Shown: one piece after another, positions 7,369 to 16,660 of the stretch
How the letters are laid out: every line of letters starts with the position of its first letter
Numbering within the stretch: the stretch's first letter is position 1
From: Peribacillus frigoritolerans
Lineage (GTDB): Bacteria > Bacillota > Bacilli > Bacillales > DSM-1321
NCBI RefSeq assembly: GCF_040250305.1
Contig: NZ_CP158190.1
Span: 528,001 to 592,000 of the forward strand
Direction: 5' to 3'
DNA: 64,000 bases
Notes under the pieces: generated by a model
What the model was told of the DNA's origin: nothing
Databases searched by the model: none
Seen by the model: only the letters and a program-made list of their open reading frames with translations
Program-made: the position numbers and the translations under genes

Positions 7369-8301
7369 TTAAGCGAAAATGGCACTGATTTCGGCGATTT
7401 CATCCATGGTTAGATCGACGTCCAATGCTTGTAGGTTGCGGGTGACCTGTTCTGGCTTTTTCGCTCCGGGAATCAATACATCGATCGAGTGCCGAGTTAA
7501 ATACCAAGCTAGTACGACATCGGCGACTTCGGTATGCTTCCTGTTGGCTATCGCCCGTACTTCTTCCACTTTTTGCAGGTTGCTTACAAAGGCTTGTCCT
7601 TGGAAAAGCGGACTTTTTGCCCGGCCGTCATCGAATGTTGATTCCTGATTATATTTGCCGCCGAGCAGACCGGACGCAAGCGGGAAATAAGGAATGAAGG
7701 AAATATCATTCTCGGCTGTATATGGCAGCAGGTCTTGTTCTGCCTCACGTTTGAATAGATTGTACTCGGATTGCAGGACATCGACATAACCGTCTTTATT
7801 CGCTTCCTTCAATTGTTCGAACGAAAAGTTCGAGACGCCGATTGACTTGATTTTGCCTGCATCCTTCAATTCCTTTAAGGCACCTACTGCTTCATCTTTA
7901 GGGGTATCACTATCAGGGAAATGGATATAAAATAAGTCGATGTAGTCTGTTTGGAGCCTTTTTAGACTCGAGTCCACGGCATCTTTCAGAAAAGCAGGAG
8001 AGTTATCAAAGACGATGTTGCCATCGACAAATTTATGTGCCCCTTTAGTGGCAAGGACTATGTCATCGCGTCTGCGGCTATCTTTAAGGATTTCACCGAT
8101 AATTTCTTCTGAACGCTCAGGACCGTAAATGTAAGCCGTATCCCAAAAGTTGATTCCCTCTTCCAATGCCGTTCTCAAAACATCCCTTCCTGTATCCTCA
8201 CTTAGATTAGGGAAAAGGTTATGTCCGCCAATTGCATTCGTGCCAAGGCCAATCGGATTTACATACAGATCTGTTTTACCAATACGGGTTTGCTTAGACA
8301 T
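7369..8301 (-). CDS. Aldo/keto reductase
   Basis: A 310-residue NADPH-dependent aldo/keto reductase (TIM barrel). The catalytic tetrad is visible: Asp and Tyr in 'NFWDTAYIYG', Lys in 'VLATKGAHK' and His in 'DLFYIHFPD'. The cofactor region is 'LIPGAKKPEQVTRN'. It reduces aldehydes or ketones; the physiological substrate is unknown. I place the start at MSKQTRIGK (8301), where AAAGGAGATGATAAGTA precedes ATG. A longer in-frame version from 8382 has no ribosome site and adds an unrelated tail. Confidence 0.9.
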   Translation of the reverse strand: MSKQTRIGKTDLYVNPIGLGTNAIGGHNLFPNLSEDTGRDVLRTALEEGINFWDTAYIYGPERSEEIIGEILKDSRRRDDIVLATKGAHKFVDGNIVFDNSPAFLKDAVDSSLKRLQTDYIDLFYIHFPDSDTPKDEAVGALKELKDAGKIKSIGVSNFSFEQLKEANKDGYVDVLQSEYNLFKREAEQDLLPYTAENDISFIPYFPLASGLLGGKYNQESTFDDGRAKSPLFQGQAFVSNLQKVEEVRAIANRKHTEVADVVLAWYLTRHSIDVLIPGAKKPEQVTRNLQALDVDLTMDEIAEISAIFA

Positions 8302-8423
8302 ATTACTTATCATCTCCTTTGACCCCATCATAACAAAAAGTGGATGTCGATTTCCAAAATAAAGCAATGCAGGCGTGCACAAAATAAGCAGATGATCTGT
8401 AAAATCACCTGCTTACTTCATTA

Positions 8424-9755
8424 TTATAGTGTTTCGATTTCCAACTCCTCAGCTGGAGCTGTTTGTCCGATTTGACTGAGCAGAACGCCAAGGGCTGTAC
8501 CGACGAGAGCAGGGATGATCCACTCCATGCCGAAGGCGGAAAGGGGAAGGACATCACTCAAGGTTTGCACGGGTCCTAATTGTAAGCCGAAAGCATTCAG
8601 TCCATCCATCAAGGCGAAAACCCCTGTGAAAGTCATTGCACTGCGATAAACCTTCTTCGGGTTTTTGAAATGACGGCTGAAGAATGTCAGGACAATCAGG
8701 ACGATCGTTAACGGATAAGCCATCACAAGGAATGGCACCGATACTTTCAGAATTTGATTCAGACCCATATTTGAAAGGATGAAACCGACGATTGTTACGA
8801 TCAGAATGACGGTTTTATAGTTCAGCTTGGGGAAAAGTTTCGAGAAATATTGTCCGCAAGCAGTCGTCAATCCGACAACGGTGGTGAAGCATGCTAAAGT
8901 GAAAATGATGCCGAGAAGGACCTTACCGCCAGTACCAAGTAAAAGGGTCGATGCGACAGTGAGGATATCCGTTCCGTTTTCGAATGAACCATCGGCTGCC
9001 ATGCGTGCCCCGATTACTCCTAAGGAGATATAAACTACAGAAAGCAAAACACCAGCGATGAGACCCGCTTTTACTGTATATCTCGTCAATTGCTTTCGTT
9101 CGGAAATCCCCCTTTGCTGGATTGAAGTAAGGATGACGATCCCAAAAGCCAGGGAAGCTAGAGCATCCATCGTGTTGTAGCCTTCAATGAACCCTTTCGA
9201 AAATGCTCCTGCAGCATATGCTTCGGTTGGAGCTTGGAATGGAGCATCAAGCTTTACGAACCCAACGACGCAGAGAATGACCATGGACAATAGTAGAACG
9301 GGTGTAATCCAGCGTCCCATGAAGGTTTCCATTTTTTCTGGATTCAATGAAATGGCATAAACGATGATGAAAAATACGGTTGTGAACATGAATAGAAATA
9401 GTGATTGATTCATTGAGTCGCCAAGATACGGCTTGAAGCCCATTTCATAGGCAACATTCGCATTCCGCGGAATGGCCAGAAACGGCCCGATGCTTAAATA
9501 GATGACAACCATGAACAACGTACTGAATAGTGGATGTACACGGGCACCGATGGTTTGTGCCCCGCCTTTAACAAGTGAGACTGCAAGAAGCACCAAAATT
9601 GGCAGGCCGACTCCGGTGGCGACAAAACCGGCAATGGCCGGCCAGAAAGAAGTTCCTGAAGATGCTCCTAAAAATGGAGGGAATATAAGATTCCCTGCTC
9701 CGAAGAACATTGAGAAAAGCATAAGGCCGATAAATAATGTGTCTGTTTTTTTCAT
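8424..9755 (-). CDS. brnQ: Branched-chain amino acid transporter BrnQ
   Basis: A 443-residue protein of the LIVCS family with about twelve membrane spans. Typical stretches are 'GLMLFSMFFGAGNLIFPPFLG' split by short loops near the N-terminus, 'FIEGYNTMDALASLAFGIVIL' in the middle, and 'CFTTVVGLTTACGQYFSKLFP'. It imports isoleucine, leucine or valine with Na+ or H+. A T-box leader lies directly upstream, so expression should rise when the matching tRNA is uncharged. The start has GGAGAAATCACC before ATG. Confidence 0.95.
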   Translation of the reverse strand: MKKTDTLFIGLMLFSMFFGAGNLIFPPFLGASSGTSFWPAIAGFVATGVGLPILVLLAVSLVKGGAQTIGARVHPLFSTLFMVVIYLSIGPFLAIPRNANVAYEMGFKPYLGDSMNQSLFLFMFTTVFFIIVYAISLNPEKMETFMGRWITPVLLLSMVILCVVGFVKLDAPFQAPTEAYAAGAFSKGFIEGYNTMDALASLAFGIVILTSIQQRGISERKQLTRYTVKAGLIAGVLLSVVYISLGVIGARMAADGSFENGTDILTVASTLLLGTGGKVLLGIIFTLACFTTVVGLTTACGQYFSKLFPKLNYKTVILIVTIVGFILSNMGLNQILKVSVPFLVMAYPLTIVLIVLTFFSRHFKNPKKVYRSAMTFTGVFALMDGLNAFGLQLGPVQTLSDVLPLSAFGMEWIIPALVGTALGVLLSQIGQTAPAEELEIETL

Positions 9756-9835
9756 GGTGATTTCTCCTTTTTTTTAAAAATGATAAATCTCGCCGACTGG
9801 CCTGAAAAAGGCTAATTAAAGTGTTTTGTGCAAAT

Positions 9836-10105
9836 AAAAAACTCGCCCCTGAAAATCAGGGACGAGTTTGTGCTCGCGATACCACCCATATTCCGCACTT
9901 CAAAGAAGCTGCGGCACTCAGTCAACGTACGAATTCATACGTGATCCGTTGTAACGGCGGAAACCCGTCAAAGCCTACTGCATTTTCAGCTTTGCATCTC
10001 AGAGATGATTTTCGGATAGGCCTTGGACATCGACTTCCACCACATGTCGACTCTCTGTGGAACAGGGTTCTCATCTTACTCTTTCTCTTCATAGATTTTA
10101 TAATA
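9836..10105 (-). ncRNA. T-box leader of brnQ, probably isoleucine-specific
   Basis: On the minus strand the leader begins near 10105, has a stem I with the AGAGAG K-turn element and a GGTGGAA apical element, and carries the T-box core GAATATGGGTGGTATCGCG at about 9877-9896. It ends in the terminator at 9836-9869 (AAACTCGTCCCTG / CAGGGGCGAGTTT plus U-run). T-boxes bind uncharged tRNA and allow read-through. The stem I side opposite the base helix reads CCTATCCGAAAATCATC; ATC (Ile) is the best specifier candidate by eye, fitting a branched-chain transporter. Confidence 0.93.
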
Positions 10106-10112
10106 TAAAGAC

Positions 10113-10141
10113 AATTTAGCAAATTCTGATTATGAAGTCAA
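10113..10141 (-). promoter_or_regulatory. SigA promoter of the T-box/brnQ transcript
   Basis: On the minus strand TTGACT (10141-10136), a spacer of 17 bases, then TAAATT (10118-10113). It is placed just before the T-box stem I. Confidence 0.7.
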
Positions 10142-10272
10142 CATAATTTATCATTAATCCTTTAAAAGGAGCAGGAAATTAGTCCCTCGTTGGCGAAACT
10201 TCCTTTATCCAGAGGATTTTTTGAACAAGAATAGGCTATAACTCCCTATTATCTTTCTAATCGCAACTATAT

Positions 10273-10278
10273 TATAAT
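10273..10278 (+). promoter_or_regulatory. -10 element upstream of the small basic protein gene
   Basis: TATAAT in an A/T-rich context 31 bases before the start codon. No good -35 box is evident 17 bases upstream. Confidence 0.45.
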
Positions 10279-10308
10279 AGAAGGCAGAACACTAAAGGAG
10301 ACAACAGT

Positions 10309-10482
10309 ATGTCTGAAAATAAAAAATTAAGCCTGGCGGATGCAGTCAAACAAAAACTGGCTCAAAAGCAAGCAGGATCAAGTAAAGATAAACTGGAAAC
10401 AGGCGTTGTAAAGAAAACGAAACAGCTTAAAAGCCAGTTGACCAAAAAGCCGAATAACCAACGTAAGCGTACAGGGGTATAA
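10309..10482 (+). CDS. Small basic protein of unknown function (57 aa)
   Basis: An ATG with AAAGGAG 8 bases upstream opens a 57-codon frame. It starts MSENKKLSLADAVKQKLAQ and ends NNQRKRTGV. The product is very rich in Lys and Gln, has no hydrophobic segment and is probably helical at first and disordered later. It has its own -10 element and a terminator downstream, so it looks like a real monocistronic gene. I do not recognise the family; a nucleic-acid-binding or ribosome-associated role would only be a guess from charge. Confidence 0.75.
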   Translation: MSENKKLSLADAVKQKLAQKQAGSSKDKLETGVVKKTKQLKSQLTKKPNNQRKRTGV

Positions 10483-10525
10483 TCCTAATTTGTCAAAGGA
10501 CAAGTACTGTTCGGAGCTTATCAGA

Positions 10526-10565
10526 GAGCAGTTACCTTTTATGAATGAGGTACTGCTTTTTTATA
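10526..10565 (+). terminator. Terminator of the small basic protein gene
   Basis: GAGCAGTTACC / GGTACTGCTTTTTT with a 12-base loop and U-run. Confidence 0.7.
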
Positions 10566-10930
10566 TGGATGAGGCAGGGTGATTTTGCTTTTTACCGTTT
10601 ATAGGTAAGTTGAAGGGGTGGGCTTCTGGTAATTTAGAGGGAGAAGAATGGTTCGCTCACCTCTAGAAAAAACATATTTTCTCGAATATGGAAATGACAT
10701 CTCTGTATCGGTTTATTAAAAACATTACAGTTCCAATTGTTTCTGTTTTAAAATTGTAAGAGTGGTGACATGTTGTTACCATATTGTTTTGCTAAAATAA
10801 CATTTTAAGGTTTTGTAAATGATTTTTTAACTAAAGGAACCTATAGATTGAATGTTAGGTCTACTAGAAGGCTTATAGAATCAGTGATTATCCTTTAATT
10901 GAAAATATGAAATATATCGGGGGAATAAAG
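10566..10930. other. A/T-rich gap without a gene
   Basis: About 365 bases before the large GTPase gene. No open frame with a ribosome site, and no hairpin with a U-run. The promoter of the GTPase gene must lie here but I cannot single out a convincing -35/-10 pair. Confidence 0.5.
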
Positions 10931-13672
10931 ATGGACGAACGTCTGATCGGAAAAAAATATTATGAAACGATGATTGAGGATACAAGGAAGCACCCCATTC
11001 AAGCTTTGGGTGAAATGTTTCTCGTGGAACAAAAAAAGGAAATAGCGGATTTAACCGCAATTCGATTTGCTCAAGGAGAAATATATTTTCAGCATCATGA
11101 CTATGAGGCAGCCATTTTTAAATGGGAAAACATAGAAGGGGAACTTGGTTCATGGGCGAAGAAAAACATCGCTGATGCTTATTTTGAACTGGAAATGTAT
11201 TCAACCGCAGAGGATATCTATAAATCCGTCGATACGGATGAAGCGGTCTTGAAAACAGAGGTTCTTTTGCAACTGTTTTCCCTGTACATAGTGGAATCGA
11301 GAAATGACCTGGCTTCCAATGTCGTGAAAGAAGCGGTCGAGTTCCAACCGGACTACCCGAATGTCACGGAAATTGCACGCGCCTTTTTTGAAGAACAAAA
11401 GGATTGGAACAGTGCGGTTGTATTAGCGGCGAATGAAAGTATCCGTACAGAATCAATGGGCTGGTTCGATGTACTGAAAACGTATATCCAGCAAGGTGTT
11501 GCCCAATCGATGGATCCGGATTATTTTTCAACTGTCCTTGGTTCGCTTTACACACTCGACCAGGAACGTTTCGAAAAGGTGACGGTTGCCCTGTGGAAAA
11601 ACTATAAATATACGGACTCTTATTTCGAATGGCTAAGAGTGATTAATAACTTGATAGATACCATCGAATTGAACCATGCGGATGTATGGGATGAGCTTTC
11701 CGTCTATTACAGGGATGCATATGCAGGTCTGTTAGAAGGAACGCATCTAATCAAGGAATTAAGTCCTGTCGTGCCAAGGTTGCTGGAAAACTGGCTCAAA
11801 ATCGCAGACGGGGAGCTCTCGCTGTTTGCGGCGGCATCCGCGTTGTCCTGGAATGAAATCTTCCCGGATACGATCAATGCGTTGGTCATTCAGGACGCAG
11901 AGAGCCTGCTTTCGAAATCGCCTAAATTGGGTGGCGGACTGGAAGCGGGAGAGAAACTGTTCAATTCCATTATCCAGTGGGCTGAAGATAATGATTTAAA
12001 GGTTGGCAATAAGCTTAAATGGATGGTAGACGGGCTTAAGGATACCCGGAATTTCAATCTCCTTCTTGCAGGAAGTACAGGAAATGGCAAGACATCCTTT
12101 ATTCAGTCAATCGTTGGCGAGAGCATTGCCGCTGAAGATCATTCTTCCCTAGTCAGTGTCAAAGACGGGGATGATTTGGAAATCCTTGAAATTACCGATA
12201 CAGATAGCAAGGTTGTCGAGGAGCTAACTGATTTGGATGAAACACGCCGTCAGCGCGGGACTATTGTCGATGTGACGATCATCAGTGACTACCTAAGAAA
12301 TAATCATCTGCGATTATTGGATACACCGGGGTTCAATGGGGAAAAAAGCGTGGAATCCGATTTCCAAGGCTATTTACATGGCAGTGATGGCCTGATGTTC
12401 GTTCTTGACGCCCGGGCGCCATTCACCGGCAGCGAACGGGATCTGTTATTGGAAATTCAAATGATGGCTCCGAAACTGCCGATTCATTTCTTATTAAATA
12501 AAATGGATACGATATACAGTGATCAGGTCGCAGTCCGGATGGAAGACGAAACATGGGATAAAGTGAATGCATATTTCCCGAATGCGAAAGTATTCGCTTT
12601 CTCCAAACATTATGACAGCAGGCAGCAATTGAAGGACCTTTCAGCCTTCCTTCAATCGAATTATCAAGATGATAATTGGAAGGAAAGAAGATCTGAAAAA
12701 ATTCTGGCATTCATTCGTAAAACTTTATCTTATCTGTTAGAAAAACGGGCAGCCAATGAGCGGAAATGCGAGCATTCCATCTCTTGGAATGAACAGATGG
12801 AAGTCAAGCTGAATGGGGCGGTCAATCAACTGGCTGATTTGGAAACAGAAAAAAGTGAAAATATCATAAGGTCGTATCGTCTGCTTAAGGACGAAGTGAA
12901 AAATCAGCTTTATTCAAAAATTCCTGAGTTACTGAGGGATTGCTCTAAATCGTTAACGGAAAGCAGTGATTTCAGTCAGGTCCATGTACAGTTAAACCAG
13001 GAAATGAATGAGCGGATTCAAAACTTCATTTCTGACAAGATCATGCCTCAATATTACCGTTCTCTTCAAGACTGGATTGCCAGTTCCCAAATGGAGTTCA
13101 CACAAAGCCAGCAGTTTATGGATGAGATGAGTGCCGGATTCAATGAATTATACAAAGAAGAACGGATTACGCTGGCAGGCGACTTCAGGGTATTGGATGA
13201 CTGGCGCCGTGATGCCGACCGGATGACAAGCAGTATCCGCATCGAAAACGTCAATATCCTTTTGCGCAGGACTCCATCTCAATTACTGCTTAAAGGTGCA
13301 GGGAAGCTGTTTGGGGCGATACCGCAAAATAAAGCCAATATGTACAATCGTTATAAGAAATACCTAGAAAGTGAAGATTACCTGGATGTTGCGGAAATGA
13401 TCACGGAACGTTTCCTTACCCAATTTGGATTGTTTGAAAAATCTTTGGATCGTGACATCTCCCTTTTCTATCGCGGTTCATTTGCCTTACTTCAAAAAAC
13501 GATTGAGCAAACGCAGACTGAAATAAAAGACTACCAGGCTGCATTGGAGCATATGAAAGAAAATCCGGAAGTTTACCGTGACCCTATCACTTTATTCGAA
13601 GTGAAATTAAGGCAGTTGGAGAGGCTTGAAAAGATTGAGAAAAAGCGTCTAGCCCAACTACAAAGAAAATAA
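10931..13672 (+). CDS. TPR-containing dynamin-like GTPase
   Basis: A 913-residue protein. Residues 1-360 are helical with repeat-like pairs ('ALGEMFLVEQKKEIADLTAIRFAQ' split over two helices, 'DYEAAIFKWENI', 'MYSTAEDIYKSV'), resembling TPR units. A GTPase domain follows: G1 GSTGNGKTS at 381-389, G3 DTPGFNG at 464, G4 NKMD at 523. The last 330 residues are charged, long helices (coiled-coil type), as in dynamin-like or GIMAP-like proteins. There is no membrane span. I chose ATG at 10931, which follows GGGGGAATAAAG; the ATG at 10907 has no ribosome site. Single gene; function unknown, perhaps membrane remodelling or stress response. Confidence 0.8.
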   Translation: MDERLIGKKYYETMIEDTRKHPIQALGEMFLVEQKKEIADLTAIRFAQGEIYFQHHDYEAAIFKWENIEGELGSWAKKNIADAYFELEMYSTAEDIYKSVDTDEAVLKTEVLLQLFSLYIVESRNDLASNVVKEAVEFQPDYPNVTEIARAFFEEQKDWNSAVVLAANESIRTESMGWFDVLKTYIQQGVAQSMDPDYFSTVLGSLYTLDQERFEKVTVALWKNYKYTDSYFEWLRVINNLIDTIELNHADVWDELSVYYRDAYAGLLEGTHLIKELSPVVPRLLENWLKIADGELSLFAAASALSWNEIFPDTINALVIQDAESLLSKSPKLGGGLEAGEKLFNSIIQWAEDNDLKVGNKLKWMVDGLKDTRNFNLLLAGSTGNGKTSFIQSIVGESIAAEDHSSLVSVKDGDDLEILEITDTDSKVVEELTDLDETRRQRGTIVDVTIISDYLRNNHLRLLDTPGFNGEKSVESDFQGYLHGSDGLMFVLDARAPFTGSERDLLLEIQMMAPKLPIHFLLNKMDTIYSDQVAVRMEDETWDKVNAYFPNAKVFAFSKHYDSRQQLKDLSAFLQSNYQDDNWKERRSEKILAFIRKTLSYLLEKRAANERKCEHSISWNEQMEVKLNGAVNQLADLETEKSENIIRSYRLLKDEVKNQLYSKIPELLRDCSKSLTESSDFSQVHVQLNQEMNERIQNFISDKIMPQYYRSLQDWIASSQMEFTQSQQFMDEMSAGFNELYKEERITLAGDFRVLDDWRRDADRMTSSIRIENVNILLRRTPSQLLLKGAGKLFGAIPQNKANMYNRYKKYLESEDYLDVAEMITERFLTQFGLFEKSLDRDISLFYRGSFALLQKTIEQTQTEIKDYQAALEHMKENPEVYRDPITLFEVKLRQLERLEKIEKKRLAQLQRK

Positions 13673-13709
13673 AAAATAACGGGGAACATTTCAAATATTC
13701 AAAAATCTA

Positions 13710-13738
13710 TTGACTTTACGACTATATCCCTATAAAGT
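13710..13738 (+). promoter_or_regulatory. Promoter of the SAM-riboswitch transcript
   Basis: TTGACT at 13710-13715 and TAAAGT at 13733-13738 with a 17-base spacer (TATAAA at 13731 is an alternative). The riboswitch aptamer starts 29 bases after it. Confidence 0.6.
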
Positions 13739-13766
13739 GATAATTACGAAAACGTAACACATATAT

Positions 13767-13927
13767 CTCTTATCAAGAGTGGCGGAGGGACTGGCCCTAA
13801 GATGCCCAGCAACCGTTCCATTAGGAATTGGTGCTAAATCCTGCAAAACAGAAATGTTTTGACAGATAAGAGAGGGACAAGTCTGCAAAACAGCCGATTA
13901 AACCTCTCTATATTAGAGAGGTTTTTA
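13767..13927 (+). ncRNA. SAM-I (S-box) riboswitch with terminator
   Basis: P1 pairs CTCTTATC (13767) with GATAAGAG (13865-13872). The conserved core is present: AGAGTGGCGGAGGGACTGG, CCCAGCAACC and GGTGCTAAATCCTGC. The expression platform ends in AACCTCTCTA / TAGAGAGGTT followed by TTTATTTT at 13901-13927. High S-adenosylmethionine should terminate transcription; low methionine/SAM should switch on the downstream genes, which encode a ribose-type ABC importer. Confidence 0.97.
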
Positions 13928-13987
13928 TTTTGGGATTTACACCAACTTAACTGATAAGACTAATAAGAAAAAATGGAGGGAAACAAG

Positions 13988-15100
13988 ATGAGAAGGTCTA
14001 TTAAAGGGATATTCATTTCAGCCATCGCTTCGGCTTTGCTTTTAACGGGTTGCTCTACAGGGCAGAGTTCCACAGAATCGAAGAAAGAAGAAAAAGTATC
14101 ATTTGAAAATGTTCCGGAAAGATTTGCTGATGGAGATGGAGCCAGAATCAAAGTGATTCGTAAAATTGGCGGTGATGATCATACGGCCCAATACCTGGCG
14201 GGGGCGAAGGAAGAAGGAGAAGCACTGGGGTTTCAAGTGGATACGTACACAGCCAATGGTGATACGGCTAAATTCCATGATGCGATAGCGCAGGCTTTGG
14301 AGGAAGATTATGACGGCTATATCATTTCACATGGAGATGATGCAGCAACTGTAAATGACGTTCAAAAGTTGGTTGATGCAGGTAAAAGCGTTGTCACATT
14401 CGATTCAATAAGCGATCTATCTAAAATAGAAGGCGTGACATTAACTTCACAAGATGATGAAGCTTTGGCAACACTGGCATTTGATAAACTGATAAAAGAA
14501 CAGAAAGGTGAAGCGGCAATTGCATATCTTTGGGTGGACGGTTTTCCTCCAATGGTACGAAGAAATGCAGTCTATCAGGAAAAATTAAAAGAAAATCCTG
14601 GAATTAAAGAAGTCGAAAGATTCGGAGTGGCATCTGCTGATACTTCAGTTCAGACACAAAATGCTGTAGCCGCAATGCTGAATAAATACCCTAAAGGTAA
14701 ATTGGATGCCATTTTCGCAACATGGGATGCCTTTGCTATCGGTGCAGCCCGGGCGATTAAAGAGGCAGGCCGTGATGAAGTGAAGATATATGGAATAGAT
14801 GTTTCGAATGCAGATCTCCAGGAAATCCAATCGGCTGATAGCTCATGGTCCTACACGGCAGCAGTGGATCCCAAGTTGATCGGTGCAGTGAATATGAGGA
14901 TATTGGCTAAAAAATTAGCGGGCGAAGAAACGCCGCAAACCTATGACTTGGAGGCTTCACTTATTTCACAAAAGCAAATCCAAGCGTCAAAAGAAGCGGT
15001 GAACATGGCAAATCTGTCTGGTATTGTCGATGGCTGGGGTGTATCGACGGAATTTGAAGAAGATTGGATGAAAGTTTTGAAAGATCATTATAAAAAGTAA
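13988..15100 (+). CDS. Sugar-type ABC transporter substrate-binding lipoprotein (RbsB/periplasmic binding protein 1 family)
   Basis: A 370-residue protein. It begins MRRSIKGIFISAIASALLL and has the lipobox LLTGC, so it is a membrane-anchored lipoprotein. The body is a type I periplasmic binding fold: 'IISHGDDAATVNDVQKLVDAG', 'VVTFDSIS', 'AIFATWDAFAIGAARAIKEA', 'KIYGIDVSNAD'. It resembles ribose-, AI-2- and galactose-binding proteins. ATG at 13988 is preceded by TGGAGGG. It is the first gene behind a SAM-I riboswitch, so the ligand is probably a sulfur- or SAM-derived pentose such as 5-methylthioribose. That ligand is an inference. Confidence 0.92.
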   Translation: MRRSIKGIFISAIASALLLTGCSTGQSSTESKKEEKVSFENVPERFADGDGARIKVIRKIGGDDHTAQYLAGAKEEGEALGFQVDTYTANGDTAKFHDAIAQALEEDYDGYIISHGDDAATVNDVQKLVDAGKSVVTFDSISDLSKIEGVTLTSQDDEALATLAFDKLIKEQKGEAAIAYLWVDGFPPMVRRNAVYQEKLKENPGIKEVERFGVASADTSVQTQNAVAAMLNKYPKGKLDAIFATWDAFAIGAARAIKEAGRDEVKIYGIDVSNADLQEIQSADSSWSYTAAVDPKLIGAVNMRILAKKLAGEETPQTYDLEASLISQKQIQASKEAVNMANLSGIVDGWGVSTEFEEDWMKVLKDHYKK

Positions 15101-15156
15101 AAAGAGACACTCTCTTTAAGTAGAAGGGAGTGTCTGTTCAATAAGGGGGAATGGAC

Positions 15157-16659
15157 ATGGGCACGCAACTAGAAATGAAGAAGATTTCGATTGAATTTCC
15201 GGGGGTGAAGGCGCTGAGTGATGTTGATTTTTCCGTGAAATCAGGGACAGCCCACGCATTGGTCGGTGCAAACGGAGCAGGGAAATCGACGTTAATGAAA
15301 GTTTTATCGGGAGCCCATGTTCATTATTCAGGTGACATTTTTATCGATGGGATGAAGCGGGATATCCGCTCACCAAAAGCGGCTCAAGAACAAGGCATTC
15401 AAATTGTTTATCAGGAAGTGGATACCGCCCTCATCCCTTATTTAACGGTTGGGGAAAATGTAATGTTGAATGATATGGTCCAAAACATGGGAAAAAAACA
15501 GATGGTCCAATGGAAAGAGCTGCACAACCAAGCCGCTTCTATTCTTGAAGATATGAAAATTCGTGTCCCTTCGAAAAAGCTGGTAAGAGACCTTACCTTG
15601 GCTGAAAAACAGATGGTCCTGATAGCAAGAGCCGTTTCGACAGAATGCAAATTCCTGATTCTCGACGAGCCAACTGCTCCGTTAAGTCATACGGAGACGA
15701 CAGAACTTTTTCGAATTGTAAATGAATTAAAGCAAAAAGGCGTGGGAATCATTTTCATTTCACATCGTCTGCCCGAAATTTTTGAAATCTGTGAGGAAAT
15801 TACGATCATGAGGAATGGGGAGGGTGTCACTTGTCGAAAGAAGGAAGACATAACCCGTAACGAAGTTGTAGAGAACATGCTTGGGAAAACCATGGATGAA
15901 CAGTTTCCTGAAGTGAATGCTTCGATTGGCGACGTTATTCTGGAAGTGAACGGATTGTCAGATGCAGAGAAAGTTAAAAATGTCAGTTTGAATATTAAAG
16001 CAGGCGAGATAATCGGCTTGGCAGGGTTGGTCGGGGCTGGGAAAACGGAGCTGTGTAAAACCCTTTTCGGCCATACGGCCATCACAGCGGGCGAAGTCAT
16101 CCTGAATGGTCGAAAGATTTCCTTGAAATCACCGCACGAAGCAGTAAAAAGCGGTCTGGCACTTGTACCTGAGGAACGCAGGAAAGAAGGGGTCCTTGTT
16201 CAGGAATCAGTCTCGGCGAACTTGACGGCAGCCAGTCTTGGCAAATTCTCCAAGACATTCAGCTTCGTGAATCGCAAGGCGGAAAAGGAAAGAGCGAAGG
16301 AAATGATCGCAAGTCTCGGCATTAAAACTCCTTCAGGGGAAGTGAATGTCGAAAACCTTTCAGGTGGCAATCAGCAAAAAGTAGCCATCGGGAAATGGCT
16401 TATGGCCGATGCGGATGTATACATATTCGATGAACCAACGAAAGGGGTCGATGTTGGAGCCAAGAAGGATATATTCGAATTGATTGCAGAGCTTGCAAGG
16501 AATGGGAAAGCGATCATTTATGCATCATCCGAGCTTTCTGAAATCATTGGCATTACCAACCGGACATATGTGTTATATGACGGGAGCACTGTCATCGAAT
16601 TAGAAACAAGTAAAACGAATGAAGAAGAACTACTATTCTATTCAACAGGAGGAAAATAG
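15157..16659 (+). CDS. Sugar-type ABC transporter ATPase with two NBDs (RbsA/MglA family)
   Basis: A 500-residue fusion of two nucleotide-binding domains, as in RbsA, XylG and LsrA. Domain 1 has Walker A GANGAGKST, a degenerate signature (LTLAEKQ) and Walker B FLILDEP. Domain 2 has a modified Walker A GLVGAGKTE, the signature LSGGNQQK and Walker B VYIFDEP. The second Walker A ends in Glu instead of Ser/Thr, which is common in this family. I favour ATG at 15157, 7 bases after AAGGGGGA; ATG at 15151 overlaps it. The gene precedes the permease by one base. Confidence 0.94.
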   Translation: MGTQLEMKKISIEFPGVKALSDVDFSVKSGTAHALVGANGAGKSTLMKVLSGAHVHYSGDIFIDGMKRDIRSPKAAQEQGIQIVYQEVDTALIPYLTVGENVMLNDMVQNMGKKQMVQWKELHNQAASILEDMKIRVPSKKLVRDLTLAEKQMVLIARAVSTECKFLILDEPTAPLSHTETTELFRIVNELKQKGVGIIFISHRLPEIFEICEEITIMRNGEGVTCRKKEDITRNEVVENMLGKTMDEQFPEVNASIGDVILEVNGLSDAEKVKNVSLNIKAGEIIGLAGLVGAGKTELCKTLFGHTAITAGEVILNGRKISLKSPHEAVKSGLALVPEERRKEGVLVQESVSANLTAASLGKFSKTFSFVNRKAEKERAKEMIASLGIKTPSGEVNVENLSGGNQQKVAIGKWLMADADVYIFDEPTKGVDVGAKKDIFELIAELARNGKAIIYASSELSEIIGITNRTYVLYDGSTVIELETSKTNEEELLFYSTGGK

Positions 16660-16660
16660 A

